Shown here in pieces: positions 8,590 through 17,231 of a DNA stretch of 64,000 nucleotides. The notes below the pieces were generated by a model. It searched no databases, had not been told where the DNA came from, and worked only from the letters and a program-made list of their open reading frames with translations. Positions within the stretch are counted from its first letter, which is position 1. Each line of letters starts with the position of its first letter. The DNA is from Runella rosea. GTDB lineage: Bacteria > Bacteroidota > Bacteroidia > Cytophagales > Spirosomataceae. The stretch covers positions 4,333,501-4,397,500 of the forward strand of contig NZ_CP030850.1 of NCBI RefSeq assembly GCF_003325355.1, read 5' to 3'. The position numbers and the translations under genes were made by a program.

Positions 8590-9780
8590 TTATCTGGTTT
8601 TTTGATAAAAATCGTCAATTCTTCGGTTTAAGCTCAGTAAGGCGTATTCTGTAAGGCGGCCGCTGCGCTCCGCATGGGCTATTTCGCCAAATAATAAATC
8701 AATTTCTAAGCGTGCAAAGCCTGTTTTTTGCGATAAGGCTTCTTTGAATTCTTCGTCCAATTCATTGGTGCGCAGCCCAAAGCGCTCCCGAATATAAAGC
8801 AACAAGTGTTGAATTTTCTTTTGAGCAATGTTGGCGTGGTCAGCCTGTTGGAAATACATTTTTCCGATGGTTTGCACAAATTCGAGGGAGGTGTTTTTAG
8901 GCACCTCCATCACTGGAATGATGCGCTGGGTGCGTTTTGCCGCAAAAATGGCAAACATAAACAGCCCGAAAAGAACCATGTAATAGGCCCATTTTAGCGG
9001 TGGCTGCGTCATCACAAATCGAAAAATGGACTGCTCATTTTCACCAAATCGACCCTGCTTCAGGTATTCATCCCAGTACGTGGGTTGCACGGGTAAATAC
9101 GAAAGGCTCTTAAAAGCAAAGTCTGACGTAGCAGAATCCAACGCGTAGTAATTGGTCAAAGCCAAAGGTAAATTATGCAGATAAAAATGACCTTTTCCGT
9201 AGGCTACCTTCAAAAATATGGGTTCATTCCGTGCATTTTGGGCCAAAACCGTTACATTTTTAGATTTTTTTACTAGAAAATAATTCCGACCGTCATCCTG
9301 TGGAAAAACGTAGCCTTTGGGTTTTCTGAAGGTTGGATTGACAAAGTTCATGACCAATGCCGTATCGCGGAGCGAAGGCGCTTTTAGTGTGGCCCGTACG
9401 TCGAGGATTTTGAGCAATGTATCCGAAAAGTCGTAAGCAGAAATAAAAACGTTGTTCCCTTTTTTTACATAATTGAGGAGTTGAACGCGGTCGTTTTTAT
9501 CAATATCAAAATTTTGACAGACAAAAATATAGTTGCTTTTAGCAGGCAGTTTGCTTTCAGTCAGGTGATTATAGATTGGTAAACGCAATGACTTTACTTC
9601 TTGGTTGCCAAAGACATCGGGCAATAATTCAACCAGTGCTTTGGTACCAAACGGAATTTTATCCTTGTCGGAATAAGACGGCGTCCAGTCAATCGGTTTG
9701 GGGCGGTAGTATTCAAACAGCCCATAACCGAGGATGGTCAGCGTTAAAAACCAAAAATATTTGCTTCGTAAATTTTTCAA
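8590..9780 (-). CDS. DUF4350 domain membrane protein
   Basis: A 396-residue protein with an N-terminal membrane helix (residues 8-22, YFWFLTLTILGYGLFEYY), a periplasmic DUF4350 domain with the family opening PSYSDKDKIPFGTKALVELL (residues 34-53), a second membrane segment near residues 262-280 (WAYYMVLFGLFMFAIFAA) and a C-terminal cytoplasmic helical domain. DUF4350 proteins in Bacteroidota sit in MoxR operons and are thought to be part of a membrane complex served by the ATPase; the function is unknown. It lies 17 bases upstream of moxR and follows DUF4129 by 30 bases. Confidence 0.85.
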   Translation of the reverse strand: MKNLRSKYFWFLTLTILGYGLFEYYRPKPIDWTPSYSDKDKIPFGTKALVELLPDVFGNQEVKSLRLPIYNHLTESKLPAKSNYIFVCQNFDIDKNDRVQLLNYVKKGNNVFISAYDFSDTLLKILDVRATLKAPSLRDTALVMNFVNPTFRKPKGYVFPQDDGRNYFLVKKSKNVTVLAQNARNEPIFLKVAYGKGHFYLHNLPLALTNYYALDSATSDFAFKSLSYLPVQPTYWDEYLKQGRFGENEQSIFRFVMTQPPLKWAYYMVLFGLFMFAIFAAKRTQRIIPVMEVPKNTSLEFVQTIGKMYFQQADHANIAQKKIQHLLLYIRERFGLRTNELDEEFKEALSQKTGFARLEIDLLFGEIAHAERSGRLTEYALLSLNRRIDDFYQKTR

Positions 9781-9810
9781 AAGAATATCAGTCGTTGCGT
9801 CGTCAATGTT

Positions 9811-10542
9811 TTAGATTTTGCCCGAGAAACTAGAAAAGGCTTCTTTTATATCTCCAAATTCGGCTTCTGAGACCGTAAAATCGCCGTACCAAACGTACTC
9901 AAATTGAGAAGTCAGTCGCTCAAAATCAGTTTTTAGACGAAGGTTCCCTAATTCGTCTACATAAATACGGTTGGTTTTGGTAGGTTGCCAATGAATCAAT
10001 TGCTTGTCAGTCAGCTGTTTGAGTGTTCTCAAGTAATACAGCCTTATGGCCAAACGGTAATTGTGATTTTCAACGGCTTCGTCAATGAGTTTATTAAAAT
10101 CCAGTTCATGAATGTTCTCGGTTATGCGGTTATAAGAGAGTGGATCGTCTTGGGCTTTACGGCCAAAGATACCGCCCAAAAACTCCGATTTGTAAAGAAG
10201 CCAAAGGGCGAAACCGCCGATGGTGGCTAAAATGACATATTGCCAGAAATTTTCGTAGGAACTACTTTGAAAAAATGCCGACAATTTGCGCATTAGCCAG
10301 TACCAAAATTTGGCCAGCGGGTTTTCTGGGGGCGGAGCGTCGTTGTGATAACGATACTCCCGGTCGTTACGCAAATCATCGAGACGCTCTGCCGAAGGCA
10401 GGCGTTGTACAATACTTGACTGGTCAAAAGGAGCTTTTACGGTTGCGGTATCGGCCTTTTCGTTTTTTTGCGCCTGAAGGCAGATGCCAGCGGTCAGAAA
10501 CAAAATAATAAGAGTGATTCTTTTTAAAACAGATGAAATCAT
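9811..10542 (-). CDS. DUF4129 domain membrane protein
   Basis: A 243-residue protein with a signal peptide (cleavage near AQKNEK, residue 24), a membrane segment at about 101-119 (YVILATIGGFALWLLYKSE) and a C-terminal DUF4129 domain (about 145-240) marked by YRLAIRLYYLRTLKQLTDKQLI and ending FEYVWYGDFTVSEAEF. DUF4129 is common next to MoxR/DUF58 and transglutaminase genes; function unknown. First gene of the DUF4129-DUF4350-MoxR unit. The start at 10542 gives a sensible signal peptide. Confidence 0.85.
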   Translation of the reverse strand: MISSVLKRITLIILFLTAGICLQAQKNEKADTATVKAPFDQSSIVQRLPSAERLDDLRNDREYRYHNDAPPPENPLAKFWYWLMRKLSAFFQSSSYENFWQYVILATIGGFALWLLYKSEFLGGIFGRKAQDDPLSYNRITENIHELDFNKLIDEAVENHNYRLAIRLYYLRTLKQLTDKQLIHWQPTKTNRIYVDELGNLRLKTDFERLTSQFEYVWYGDFTVSEAEFGDIKEAFSSFSGKI

Positions 10543-10629
10543 GGCATTAAATCAAAAAGTTACTATCTGTTTTGGGATTATTTACTTTAATGAAGCGAAA
10601 ACTAAACCATAAATTGACCTTAAAGCTAC

Positions 10630-10657
10630 AAAAAAGCCGACGTTTTGCGTCGGCTTT
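10630..10657 (-). terminator. Rho-independent terminator of the cytochrome c gene
   Basis: Perfect 10-bp stem AAAGCCGACG (10633-10642) with CGTCGGCTTT (10648-10657) around a five-base loop. On the minus strand a run of Ts follows. It separates the cytochrome gene from the DUF4129 operon, so the latter must have its own promoter in 10543-10630. Confidence 0.85.
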
Positions 10658-10683
10658 ACAATGGAGAAAATAAAAAAGACTGG

Positions 10684-11025
10684 TTATTTCTTTTTTGGAG
10701 CAAGCGTCACAATCCATTTGGCAATTTTAAGCGCCTCGTCTTTAGGTACGTTTGCAAGGGCAGCCATTGGAGGATAACCAGGCCAGTTGGCAGGTTTTGG
10801 AGCATAGATTAGTTCTACGATTTGCTCGGGTTTGTATTTTTTCTTAGCCATTACTTCCTTGTAGCCTGGACCAACCAATCGCTGATCAACACGGTGACAG
10901 GCTAAACAAGTATTCTTGCTTAGTAATGCCTCAATATCAGCGGGAATTTGGGTTTGTGCGTTTGCGATGGTCGTGCCGGCACAAAAAAAGCCCGCGGCTA
11001 ATAACATTTTGGTGAATCGTTTCAT
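10684..11025 (-). CDS. Small periplasmic cytochrome c
   Basis: A 113-residue class I c-type cytochrome. Signal peptide to about residue 23 (TTIANAQ), one heme motif CLACH (Cys40, Cys43, His44) and a probable sixth ligand Met87 in GYPPMAALANVP. This is the size and pattern of the cytochrome c551/c552 group, single-heme periplasmic electron carriers. Monocistronic between a promoter-like CAAAGCTA (minus-strand TAGCTTTG, 11075-11082) and a strong terminator. Its redox partner cannot be told. Confidence 0.9.
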   Translation of the reverse strand: MKRFTKMLLAAGFFCAGTTIANAQTQIPADIEALLSKNTCLACHRVDQRLVGPGYKEVMAKKKYKPEQIVELIYAPKPANWPGYPPMAALANVPKDEALKIAKWIVTLAPKKK

Positions 11026-11074
11026 GCCAAGGATTGGAATTATTGTAATGAAAAGTAAGAACTTGATTTTAATG

Positions 11075-11082
11075 CAAAGCTA
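11075..11082 (-). promoter_or_regulatory. -7 element of the cytochrome c gene
   Basis: Minus-strand TAGCTTTG fits TAnnTTTG exactly; it lies about 50 bases before the start codon. No TTTG was found at the expected distance upstream, so the call is partial. Confidence 0.4.
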
Positions 11083-11129
11083 TAACGTTTTCAGAAAGAA
11101 ATTGTGTTAAAATGCTAAAAGTTTATTTT

Positions 11130-12437
11130 TCACATTTCCACGGGTTTCATTTTAGGAACGAGTAGGTTGATGATAAAAAGTGCCAACAAATAACTAGACC
11201 CAGCAATCAAAAACAAGGGTAAATAACCAAACTGAACGCGTATAGGGCCAGCTATTGCGGCCAGAACGGCCCCGCCTACGGCCCCCGCAAATCCGCCGAT
11301 ACCTGTCACCATCGCAACGGCACTTTTGGGGAATAAATCGGAGGCAAAGGTGTACACATTGGCTGACCACCCCAGGTGTCCGGCTGCGGCAATGGCGATG
11401 AGCACTACCGCGATGTAAATATTTTGGGTTTGGGCGGCAAAGAAAATGGGGACAACGCAAAGCGCACAAATCAGCATTGTTGTCTTGCGGGCGCGGTTGA
11501 GTTCCCAGCCTATTTTCATAAATTGTGATGAAAGCCAGCCAAAAAACACGCTGCCGCCGTCCGAAATAATGTAAATGACCATAAATGGTAGACCAATATT
11601 CTGAAGGTCAAGGGTTTGGTCAAGAGATTCGCTAGAGTTGAAAAAATCGGGTAACCATGTCAGATAAAACCACCAGATGGGGTCAGCCATGAATTTTCCC
11701 ACAATCAGCGCCCAAGTTTGACGATAACGCAACAGCCGCCACCACGTCAGGCGTCCCTGAATTACTTCCTGTTGATGGTCTTGCTGAATATACCGTAGCT
11801 CAACAGGAGACACTTTGGGGTGTTGTTCGGGGCGCTGGTAAGTCATCCACCATGCTACTAGAACACCCAGACCCAATACCCCTGTAGTCATGAATGAAAT
11901 TCGCCAGCCATAGTGAAGGGTCATCCAAGGAATGACGGCGGCGGTAATGATGATTCCGACATTGGCTCCTGCGTTAAAAATTCCGGTGGCAAAGGAGCGC
12001 TCTTTTTTGGGAAACCATTCGGCAATCGACTTAATGCTTGAAGGAAAGTTGCCAGCTTCTCCGATTCCCAAAACAAACCGCGTAGCCACTAATCCCCGAA
12101 ACGAACTCACGAAGGCATTGGCAATACCCGCCATGCTCCAAAGCCCAATCGCCACCGCTAATCCACGTTTGGTGCCTACTCGGTCGATAAGCCACCCAAT
12201 CATCATAAAACCAACGGCGTAGGCGACTTTAAAGGCGGTATCTACCCAACCGTACTGGATTTTGAACGCATTGAGGTCGGCTTGGGTGAGCGTATAAGTA
12301 AGCGGCACCCCAAGCATTTCTTTTCTGAACGTATCATCAAGCATCGCAAAGGAGAGTACGTTGCGATCAATGTAGTTGATGGTAGTAACCAAAAAAAGCA
12401 ACAGCACTATCCGCCAGCGGAAGTTGTTGGGAAGCAT
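11130..12437 (-). CDS. MFS transporter, anion:cation symporter (ExuT-like) group
   Basis: A 435-residue inner-membrane protein with about 12 membrane segments. The opening NYIDRNVLSFA (residues 21-31), GWLIDRVGTKRG between helices 2 and 3, GIGEAGNFPSSIKSIAEWFPKKER (near residue 124-147; a signature of the hexuronate/phthalate/organic anion group) and GIFNAGANVG place it in the ACS family. Members carry hexuronates, sugar acids or other organic anions by proton symport. No catabolic gene adjoins it, so the substrate is open. It diverges from recX. Confidence 0.85.
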   Translation of the reverse strand: MLPNNFRWRIVLLLFLVTTINYIDRNVLSFAMLDDTFRKEMLGVPLTYTLTQADLNAFKIQYGWVDTAFKVAYAVGFMMIGWLIDRVGTKRGLAVAIGLWSMAGIANAFVSSFRGLVATRFVLGIGEAGNFPSSIKSIAEWFPKKERSFATGIFNAGANVGIIITAAVIPWMTLHYGWRISFMTTGVLGLGVLVAWWMTYQRPEQHPKVSPVELRYIQQDHQQEVIQGRLTWWRLLRYRQTWALIVGKFMADPIWWFYLTWLPDFFNSSESLDQTLDLQNIGLPFMVIYIISDGGSVFFGWLSSQFMKIGWELNRARKTTMLICALCVVPIFFAAQTQNIYIAVVLIAIAAAGHLGWSANVYTFASDLFPKSAVAMVTGIGGFAGAVGGAVLAAIAGPIRVQFGYLPLFLIAGSSYLLALFIINLLVPKMKPVEM

Positions 12438-12531
12438 TGTATATCAGGGGTTAAAGGTCGAAACGCCGAAACGTACTTTTTTGCAGCAAAACTTCTGCAA
12501 TATACGGGGTATGTTGTAAATGTTATATGCT

Positions 12532-12539
12532 TATTTTTG
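12532..12539 (+). promoter_or_regulatory. -7 element of the recX unit
   Basis: TATTTTTG matches TAnnTTTG 17 bases before the recX ATG, giving a leader of about ten bases. No good TTTG -33 element at the usual spacing. Confidence 0.4.
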
Positions 12540-12555
12540 TTGAAAAAATCCATAA

Positions 12556-13032
12556 ATGACTGACCGTCAAAAATTCGCGTTATTAAAAGCGGCTTCCTTT
12601 TGTGCTTATCAGGAACGAACCGTGAAAGAAACCCGACAGCGTTTAAACGATTGGGAGCTTTCAGAGGAAGAAACTGCGTGGGTGTTGGAGGAGCTGAAAG
12701 CGCAAAATTACCTAAATGAGGAGCGTTTTGCGCGAGCGTTTGCGGGAGGTAAGTTTCGGGTAAAGCGATGGGGGCGCCTCAAAATCAGGCAGGAGATGAA
12801 GCTAAAAGGCTTATCGAATGATTTGATTCAAAAGGGTTTAAGCGAAATAGACGGCGATGATTATGAGGTGGTACTGCGAGATTTGCTGGAAAAAAAAGCG
12901 AAGGGCTTAAAAGGAGAACCTTTGGCCGTGAAGCAAAAATTGGTTCGTTTTGCCCTGAGTCGGGGTTTTGAAAGCGATATTGTGTGGGAATTGCTGAAAA
13001 CCATGGGCGTGGAAGAGGAGCAAGAAGAATAA
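12556..13032 (+). CDS. recX: Regulatory protein RecX
   Basis: A 158-residue all-helical RecX protein, the modulator that binds RecA filaments and limits recombinase and co-protease activity. Family segments are AASFCAYQERTVKETRQRL (residues 11-29), YLNEERFARAFAGGKFRVKRWGRLKI (near 50-75) and the third three-helix repeat at about 105-150. recA is not in the window. The following gene starts 11 bases later and is probably co-transcribed. Confidence 0.9.
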   Translation: MTDRQKFALLKAASFCAYQERTVKETRQRLNDWELSEEETAWVLEELKAQNYLNEERFARAFAGGKFRVKRWGRLKIRQEMKLKGLSNDLIQKGLSEIDGDDYEVVLRDLLEKKAKGLKGEPLAVKQKLVRFALSRGFESDIVWELLKTMGVEEEQEE

Positions 13033-13043
13033 TCGGATGAATA

Positions 13044-13958
13044 ATGAGCAAAAAAATCATTGAACGGATTCATAAAGAGACAGATACGGCTGATTTGCTG
13101 CACTTGCTTACGGCGTTGCCTTCTTCAGACCTCAATTCGTTGTTGATGGAAGTAATGCGCCGAAAAACTGAGCGAATGACTGCGGGCGATTTGCTCAGAA
13201 GTTATGCTGACAACCGATTTGTCAAACCCTCTGATGTTGATTTCATCTCCTTTTTAACTTTTGAGTTGCATCTTCTGCAAAAAGCTCAGGCTTTTGGATT
13301 TACCCCCCTCGAACTGTCTCCTGTGAGTCCGCTTGGGTCATGCGCTGCGGTAGCAACGGTCAATCAGAACAAAATTTTATCGGCTTTAAGAAGTACGGAA
13401 GTCGTAGCTGATGCCACAAACTTGCTTGCGCTGGAAGCCGTAAGCCGTCGGAAAAAAATACAATTTGAGTCAACCGATATTCAGCTTTGCACGGTGCACC
13501 GACACCTCCGCACGCCTTACATGCCACCTCCTTTTCTCCCTCATTTTAAGATTTTCTGCCTTCTAACGGCGGGGAAAGACAAAGGGAATTTACTTTTTGA
13601 AAAACGACATTTGATAGAGCATATCCGTTTTACGACTGATTACCTAAAAAGCTTTTCAGGTATTGAATCAGTAAAGGTCGTATTGAAGTCTACACGTAAA
13701 CAGAATCCTGATTTTTTACCTTTGTGTGATACCATTATGACTGAAATGAAGGATGTTACCTTTGAGGTAGAAGAGGTAGAACAACCTTATTATCAGGTTA
13801 TTCAGTTCAAAGTTTTTGTAACCATTGGCCAGAAAGAATTCGATATCGCCGATGGTGGGTTGGTAGATTGGTCGCAAAAATTAGCCAATAATCGCAAAGA
13901 ACGTATGCTGACCAGCGGTATCGGAATTGAGTTATTGTTTAAACTATTAGGGTTTTAA
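13044..13958 (+). CDS. Conserved protein with class II synthetase-like tail, function unknown
   Basis: A 304-residue cytosolic protein without signal or membrane segments. I do not recognise a named family. The middle (residues 90-135) reads LELSPVSPLGSCAAVA and STEVVADATNLLALEA; the P-x-G and STEVV-D-TN pattern recalls motif 2 surroundings of class II aminoacyl-tRNA synthetases. The C-terminus (about 268-304: DIADGGLVDW, then LTSGIGIELLF) resembles the GGRYD and GFxIGxERL segments of HisRS/HisZ. A catalytically altered paralogue of a class II synthetase is therefore one reading, with low certainty. It sits 11 bases after recX and ends before a long hairpin shared with convergent argH. Confidence 0.5.
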   Translation: MSKKIIERIHKETDTADLLHLLTALPSSDLNSLLMEVMRRKTERMTAGDLLRSYADNRFVKPSDVDFISFLTFELHLLQKAQAFGFTPLELSPVSPLGSCAAVATVNQNKILSALRSTEVVADATNLLALEAVSRRKKIQFESTDIQLCTVHRHLRTPYMPPPFLPHFKIFCLLTAGKDKGNLLFEKRHLIEHIRFTTDYLKSFSGIESVKVVLKSTRKQNPDFLPLCDTIMTEMKDVTFEVEEVEQPYYQVIQFKVFVTIGQKEFDIADGGLVDWSQKLANNRKERMLTSGIGIELLFKLLGF

Positions 13959-13967
13959 AAAATAGTT

Positions 13968-14008
13968 AACCACAGAGGCACTGAGTTTTTCTCTGTGCCT
14001 CTGTGGTT
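13968..14008. repeat. CACAGAG-type intergenic hairpin, copy A (probable bidirectional terminator)
   Basis: An 18-base arm AACCACAGAGGCACTGAG (13968-13985) pairs with 13991-14008 with one mismatch around a TTTTT loop. It lies between convergent genes and is the cleanest member of a repeat family found in at least six other gaps of this window. Confidence 0.75.
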
Positions 14009-14027
14009 GATTCATCGGGATGATTTT

Positions 14028-15461
14028 CTATTTCAATAAATTTTCAACCGCTGTATGTACCTTCTCAAACTTAAATCGCGCCATTTCGGCATTCATCAAC
14101 TCCGTGATTTGGTCGTTGCAAAGATTGCCGATACTGCCCTCGTGTGTGTGATTGAGGGCGCGTGAGGCCTGGTAAGTGCCTTCGTTGATTTCTTTCCCTA
14201 CTAGGCGGTACGCATCGCGGAATGGTACTCCCTGCACCACCAGTTCATTGACGCGCTCCACGCTGAAGAGTAAATCGTATTTTTTATCAACCAATAAATC
14301 GGGTTTTACCTCAAGGTGTTCAAGCATAAAGTGAGCAATGTCCAGACAATCTAGTATTTCATCAAATGCGGGCATCAGCAGTTCTTTTAGCAATTGCATA
14401 TCGCGGTGATAGCCCGACGGTAAATTGCTCATTACCATCGTGATTTCGGTCGGGAGGGCTTTCAACCGATTGGTTTTAGCACGCAAAAGTTCTGCCACGT
14501 CGGGGTTTTTTTTGTGCGGCATGATGCTACTTCCCGTCGTGAGGTCGTCGGGTAAAGTGACGAACGCAAAATTTTGGCTGTTGTACAAACAAACATCCAT
14601 TGCCATGCGTGAAATAGTGGAAGAAAGGGCGGCAATGGCCGTCAACGCTGTTTGTTCGGTCTTCCCGCGTGACATTTGGGCGTACACGACGTTGTAATGC
14701 AACGCTTCAAAACCCAACAATTCTGTGGTCATGGTGCGGTTCAGCGGAAAAGAAGAGCCGTAGCCCGCGCCTGAGCCCAAAGGGTTTTTATTGGAAAGTT
14801 TATACGCCGTTTGAATCATGGCCATATCGTCGACCAAGGCTTCGCCGTAGGCTCCAAACCACAATCCAAACGACGACGGCATCGCGATTTGTAAGTGCGT
14901 ATAGCCAGGCAGTAAATCATTTTTGTGTTGGTTGGAACGTTTAACGAGTAAGTCAAACAGTTTTCGGGAGGCCACTGCCACTTCTTCCAAACGACTCCGG
15001 GTGAACAGTTTCATATCGACCAACACTTGATCGTTGCGTGAGCGTCCGCTGTGGATTTTTTTACCTACATCCCCGAGCTTACGGGTCAGCATCAGTTCTA
15101 CCTGCGAGTGGACGTCTTCCACGCCGTCTTCAATTTCGAATTTCCCTTGCCGAATTTCCTGATAAATATTCTTCAATTCGGCTTCCAGCGCGGTCAGTTC
15201 GTCTTTTTTTAGCAAACCTACGCTTTCGAGCATTTTGGCGTGGGCGATATTGCCCAATACATCATAAGGGGCCAGATATAAATCCATTTCACGGTCGCGC
15301 CCAACGGTGAATTTCTCAATTTTTTCGGAGATAGAAGTCGTTTCTTTTTGCCAGAGTTTCATAGGAACCGCTCGGGTAATCGTGTCTTTGGAAGGTTTAT
15401 TTTGTGCAAAAATGGCTACCGCATACGCCATTCCAATGCAGAATGTACAGAATGTTTTCAT
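14028..15461 (-). CDS. argH: Argininosuccinate lyase, with an in-frame N-terminal extension
   Basis: Splits argininosuccinate into arginine and fumarate, the last step of arginine synthesis. Family motifs are HSGRSRNDQ and GSSIMPHKKNPD (the flexible signature loop with the catalytic Ser), with full-length core. The conventional cytosolic start is the inner ATG at 15362 (MKLWQKETTS), giving 444 residues. The frame stays open to an ATG at 15461, adding 33 residues that look like a Sec signal peptide ending AIFAQNKP. A TACCTTTA (minus strand, 15485-15478), one base off the -7 consensus, would start the transcript just before 15461. I give the longer coordinates and flag the doubt; no other arg gene adjoins. 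Confidence 0.93.
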   Translation of the reverse strand: MKTFCTFCIGMAYAVAIFAQNKPSKDTITRAVPMKLWQKETTSISEKIEKFTVGRDREMDLYLAPYDVLGNIAHAKMLESVGLLKKDELTALEAELKNIYQEIRQGKFEIEDGVEDVHSQVELMLTRKLGDVGKKIHSGRSRNDQVLVDMKLFTRSRLEEVAVASRKLFDLLVKRSNQHKNDLLPGYTHLQIAMPSSFGLWFGAYGEALVDDMAMIQTAYKLSNKNPLGSGAGYGSSFPLNRTMTTELLGFEALHYNVVYAQMSRGKTEQTALTAIAALSSTISRMAMDVCLYNSQNFAFVTLPDDLTTGSSIMPHKKNPDVAELLRAKTNRLKALPTEITMVMSNLPSGYHRDMQLLKELLMPAFDEILDCLDIAHFMLEHLEVKPDLLVDKKYDLLFSVERVNELVVQGVPFRDAYRLVGKEINEGTYQASRALNHTHEGSIGNLCNDQITELMNAEMARFKFEKVHTAVENLLK

Positions 15462-15507
15462 CTCAATTGAATGAATTTAAAGGTAATGCGGCCTTTGAGA
15501 GGACAAA

Positions 15508-16110
15508 TTAAGGCTTTTTAGGGAAGATTTTTGCATTGGTAATCAATTCTCGATGTTCATCTAAGAACATTTTAAACGAATAAACTTCTTCCAACTGCCC
15601 CGAAAAATCGCTGTCTGCGTCGTATATTTCTTCGTAAACTTGCTCAAAATCAGTGATTAAATAGCGTATTTGACGAATGCCCCAATTGTATAGGGCTGGC
15701 AGATAAAAATGTTGGTGGTCTTGCAGAAAACGGTCGGGCTCGTAGTGGGCCGTGGTTTTGAGGTCAACAGCCTCTTTGCGTCCCAATACATCTACAAACC
15801 CATATATCAGCGCATCGCCGATTTGGTATTGGCAATATACCTGCGTTTTGACAATGGGTTTGGGTAGCCGTAGGCGAACAGTTTGGAGAATGTTGAAATC
15901 AAACTGGTCTTCACCGATTCCTTTTAGAACGGCATCTTCAAACGATACGCCGCGTATCTGAGCTTCCGTGGACGGAATCGGTACGCGATTGATACGGTCC
16001 AACAGCTCCTGCTCGCTGAGTTTTCCCTGCAAAAACCGTGAGTAGGTATTGAGCAATGAAGGGTAAAAACGGTAAGCGATTTTGGAGGGCATTTCTAAAG
16101 GATGAAGCAA
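15508..16110 (-). CDS. PD-(D/E)XK nuclease-like protein (RecB/Cas4-type fold)
   Basis: A 200-residue protein. The segment YGFVDVLGRKEAVDLKTTAHY (about residues 108-128) shows the D...DxK order of the PD-(D/E)XK nuclease core (GFVDVL, then VDLKTT), and HQHFYLPALYNWGI follows at the place of the RecB-type QxxxY helix. This suggests a DNA exonuclease-like or nicking activity. Size is close to stand-alone phage or defence nucleases. It is not in an operon with argH (46-base gap) by any visible signal and is divergent from the accessory genes to its right. An alternative start is the ATG at 16092. Confidence 0.55.
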   Translation of the reverse strand: MLHPLEMPSKIAYRFYPSLLNTYSRFLQGKLSEQELLDRINRVPIPSTEAQIRGVSFEDAVLKGIGEDQFDFNILQTVRLRLPKPIVKTQVYCQYQIGDALIYGFVDVLGRKEAVDLKTTAHYEPDRFLQDHQHFYLPALYNWGIRQIRYLITDFEQVYEEIYDADSDFSGQLEEVYSFKMFLDEHRELITNAKIFPKKP

Positions 16111-16287
16111 GGTTCGGTAAAAATAATCTTTTATCGTTGGTATTTGTTAAGGTCAATACAGCCATTTATGTACCGGGTAAAGCTGTGATTGACACAATTC
16201 AATATATAAACCGTGCATACCGGAAAAACTATCACCTTTTACCTTAATTTTCGTAAATTGCATCATAGATTAAACCCATTGTTTAAC

Positions 16288-16569
16288 ATGGAAACAATCA
16301 AAGTAAACGTAAACAAAACTATGGACGGATATACATTTAGTATTCTACCGTCTCTACGCGATCTGATAAAAAGGACTGTACCGGGCGCTATGCCTGTGAA
16401 TAGTATCTTTGTGAGTTATGACGTAAAAAGCAACTTTGAAGCTTACTTCGGCAATCTACAAAAGCATATCCTTCCGGCTCTCTTAGGAATGGACTATGAG
16501 CAAGTTCAAAACCAAAATATCCAGTTCATTGATACACAAACAAAAAAGGTGATCTATCCGAACAAATAA
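16288..16569 (+). CDS. Small protein of unknown function
   Basis: A 93-residue protein from the ATG at 16288 (METIKVNVNK); the open frame upstream shows no protein character. I do not recognise it. It is a mixed alpha/beta protein with no signal, Cys motif or membrane helix. It lies two bases before the GTG of a PD-(D/E)XK-like gene, so the two are almost certainly translated from one mRNA and may act together. Confidence 0.6.
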   Translation: METIKVNVNKTMDGYTFSILPSLRDLIKRTVPGAMPVNSIFVSYDVKSNFEAYFGNLQKHILPALLGMDYEQVQNQNIQFIDTQTKKVIYPNK

Positions 16570-16571
16570 CC

Positions 16572-17057
16572 GTGACTAAGAAATTTAATCAATTTTTAGG
16601 CAAAGCGGGTCATTTACATATGATGGCTGAGTTCCTGATGAAAGGCTGGAACGTCGCCATACCGGAAGTCGATATTGGTGATGACATCTTTGTCGTCAAG
16701 GACGATGAAGGAACGTTGAGGAAAGTCCAAGTAAAAACCTCAAGGGGGAAAGCAACGAAAAAGGGCTATACCGCACAATTTAGCGCATCAGAGTTCAATC
16801 TTGCGAATATTGGCCCTGTTGTTGGACATTATGTATTTATCGTCCGCCTTGACGACGATATTTGGTCAAAACCTGTGATTATCAAGCAAGATGTGCTCAA
16901 TCAGATGTATGAAGATGGCGAAGTCGGCTCATTGACAGGCAAGACCATTGTGTTTAGTTTCAAATACACACAAAACGGTGATAAGGTAATATGCCTCAAA
17001 AAAGACCTTTCAGCGTTCATCAACGATTATGTAGATTTTCCACAGCTCGTACATTAA
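16572..17057 (+). CDS. PD-(D/E)XK-like nuclease (DUF4365-like core), GTG start
   Basis: A 161-residue protein starting at GTG 16572, the only start near the upstream stop and before the conserved helix. The order GKAGHLHMMAEFLMKGWNVAIPEVD, IGDDIFVV, RKVQVKTS matches the E-x(n)-GxD-x(n)-QVK core of small PD-(D/E)XK proteins that are often labelled DUF4365 or group I intron endonuclease-like. In the first helix the usual Glu is replaced by His-Met (GHLHMMAE, with Glu20 nearby). DNA cleavage is possible but unproven. Coupled to the small unknown gene before it; a strong terminator follows. Confidence 0.55.
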   Translation: MTKKFNQFLGKAGHLHMMAEFLMKGWNVAIPEVDIGDDIFVVKDDEGTLRKVQVKTSRGKATKKGYTAQFSASEFNLANIGPVVGHYVFIVRLDDDIWSKPVIIKQDVLNQMYEDGEVGSLTGKTIVFSFKYTQNGDKVICLKKDLSAFINDYVDFPQLVH

Positions 17058-17085
17058 ATTAATACTGTTTTTACAGTAAATTATA

Positions 17086-17120
17086 AGGGAAGCAATGAGT
17101 TGTTGCTTCCCTATTTTTTT
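17086..17120 (+). terminator. Rho-independent terminator of the 16.3-17.1 kb pair
   Basis: AGGGAAGCAA (17086-17095) pairs perfectly with TTGCTTCCCT (17103-17112); seven Ts follow. It closes the two-gene unit. Confidence 0.85.
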
Positions 17121-17231
17121 GCTTTAGAAATTGTGACGGGAAATTAAATATTAAAATAGTTTTTACTACGCAAAAAGATTGCGCACATTATATTTCCCTT
17201 TGTGCATATAAATCATTATTTGATAAATATC

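Noticed and set aside
14028-15461. Exported argininosuccinate lyase as fact
   Set aside because: The extension could be a chance open frame; kept as a finding only.
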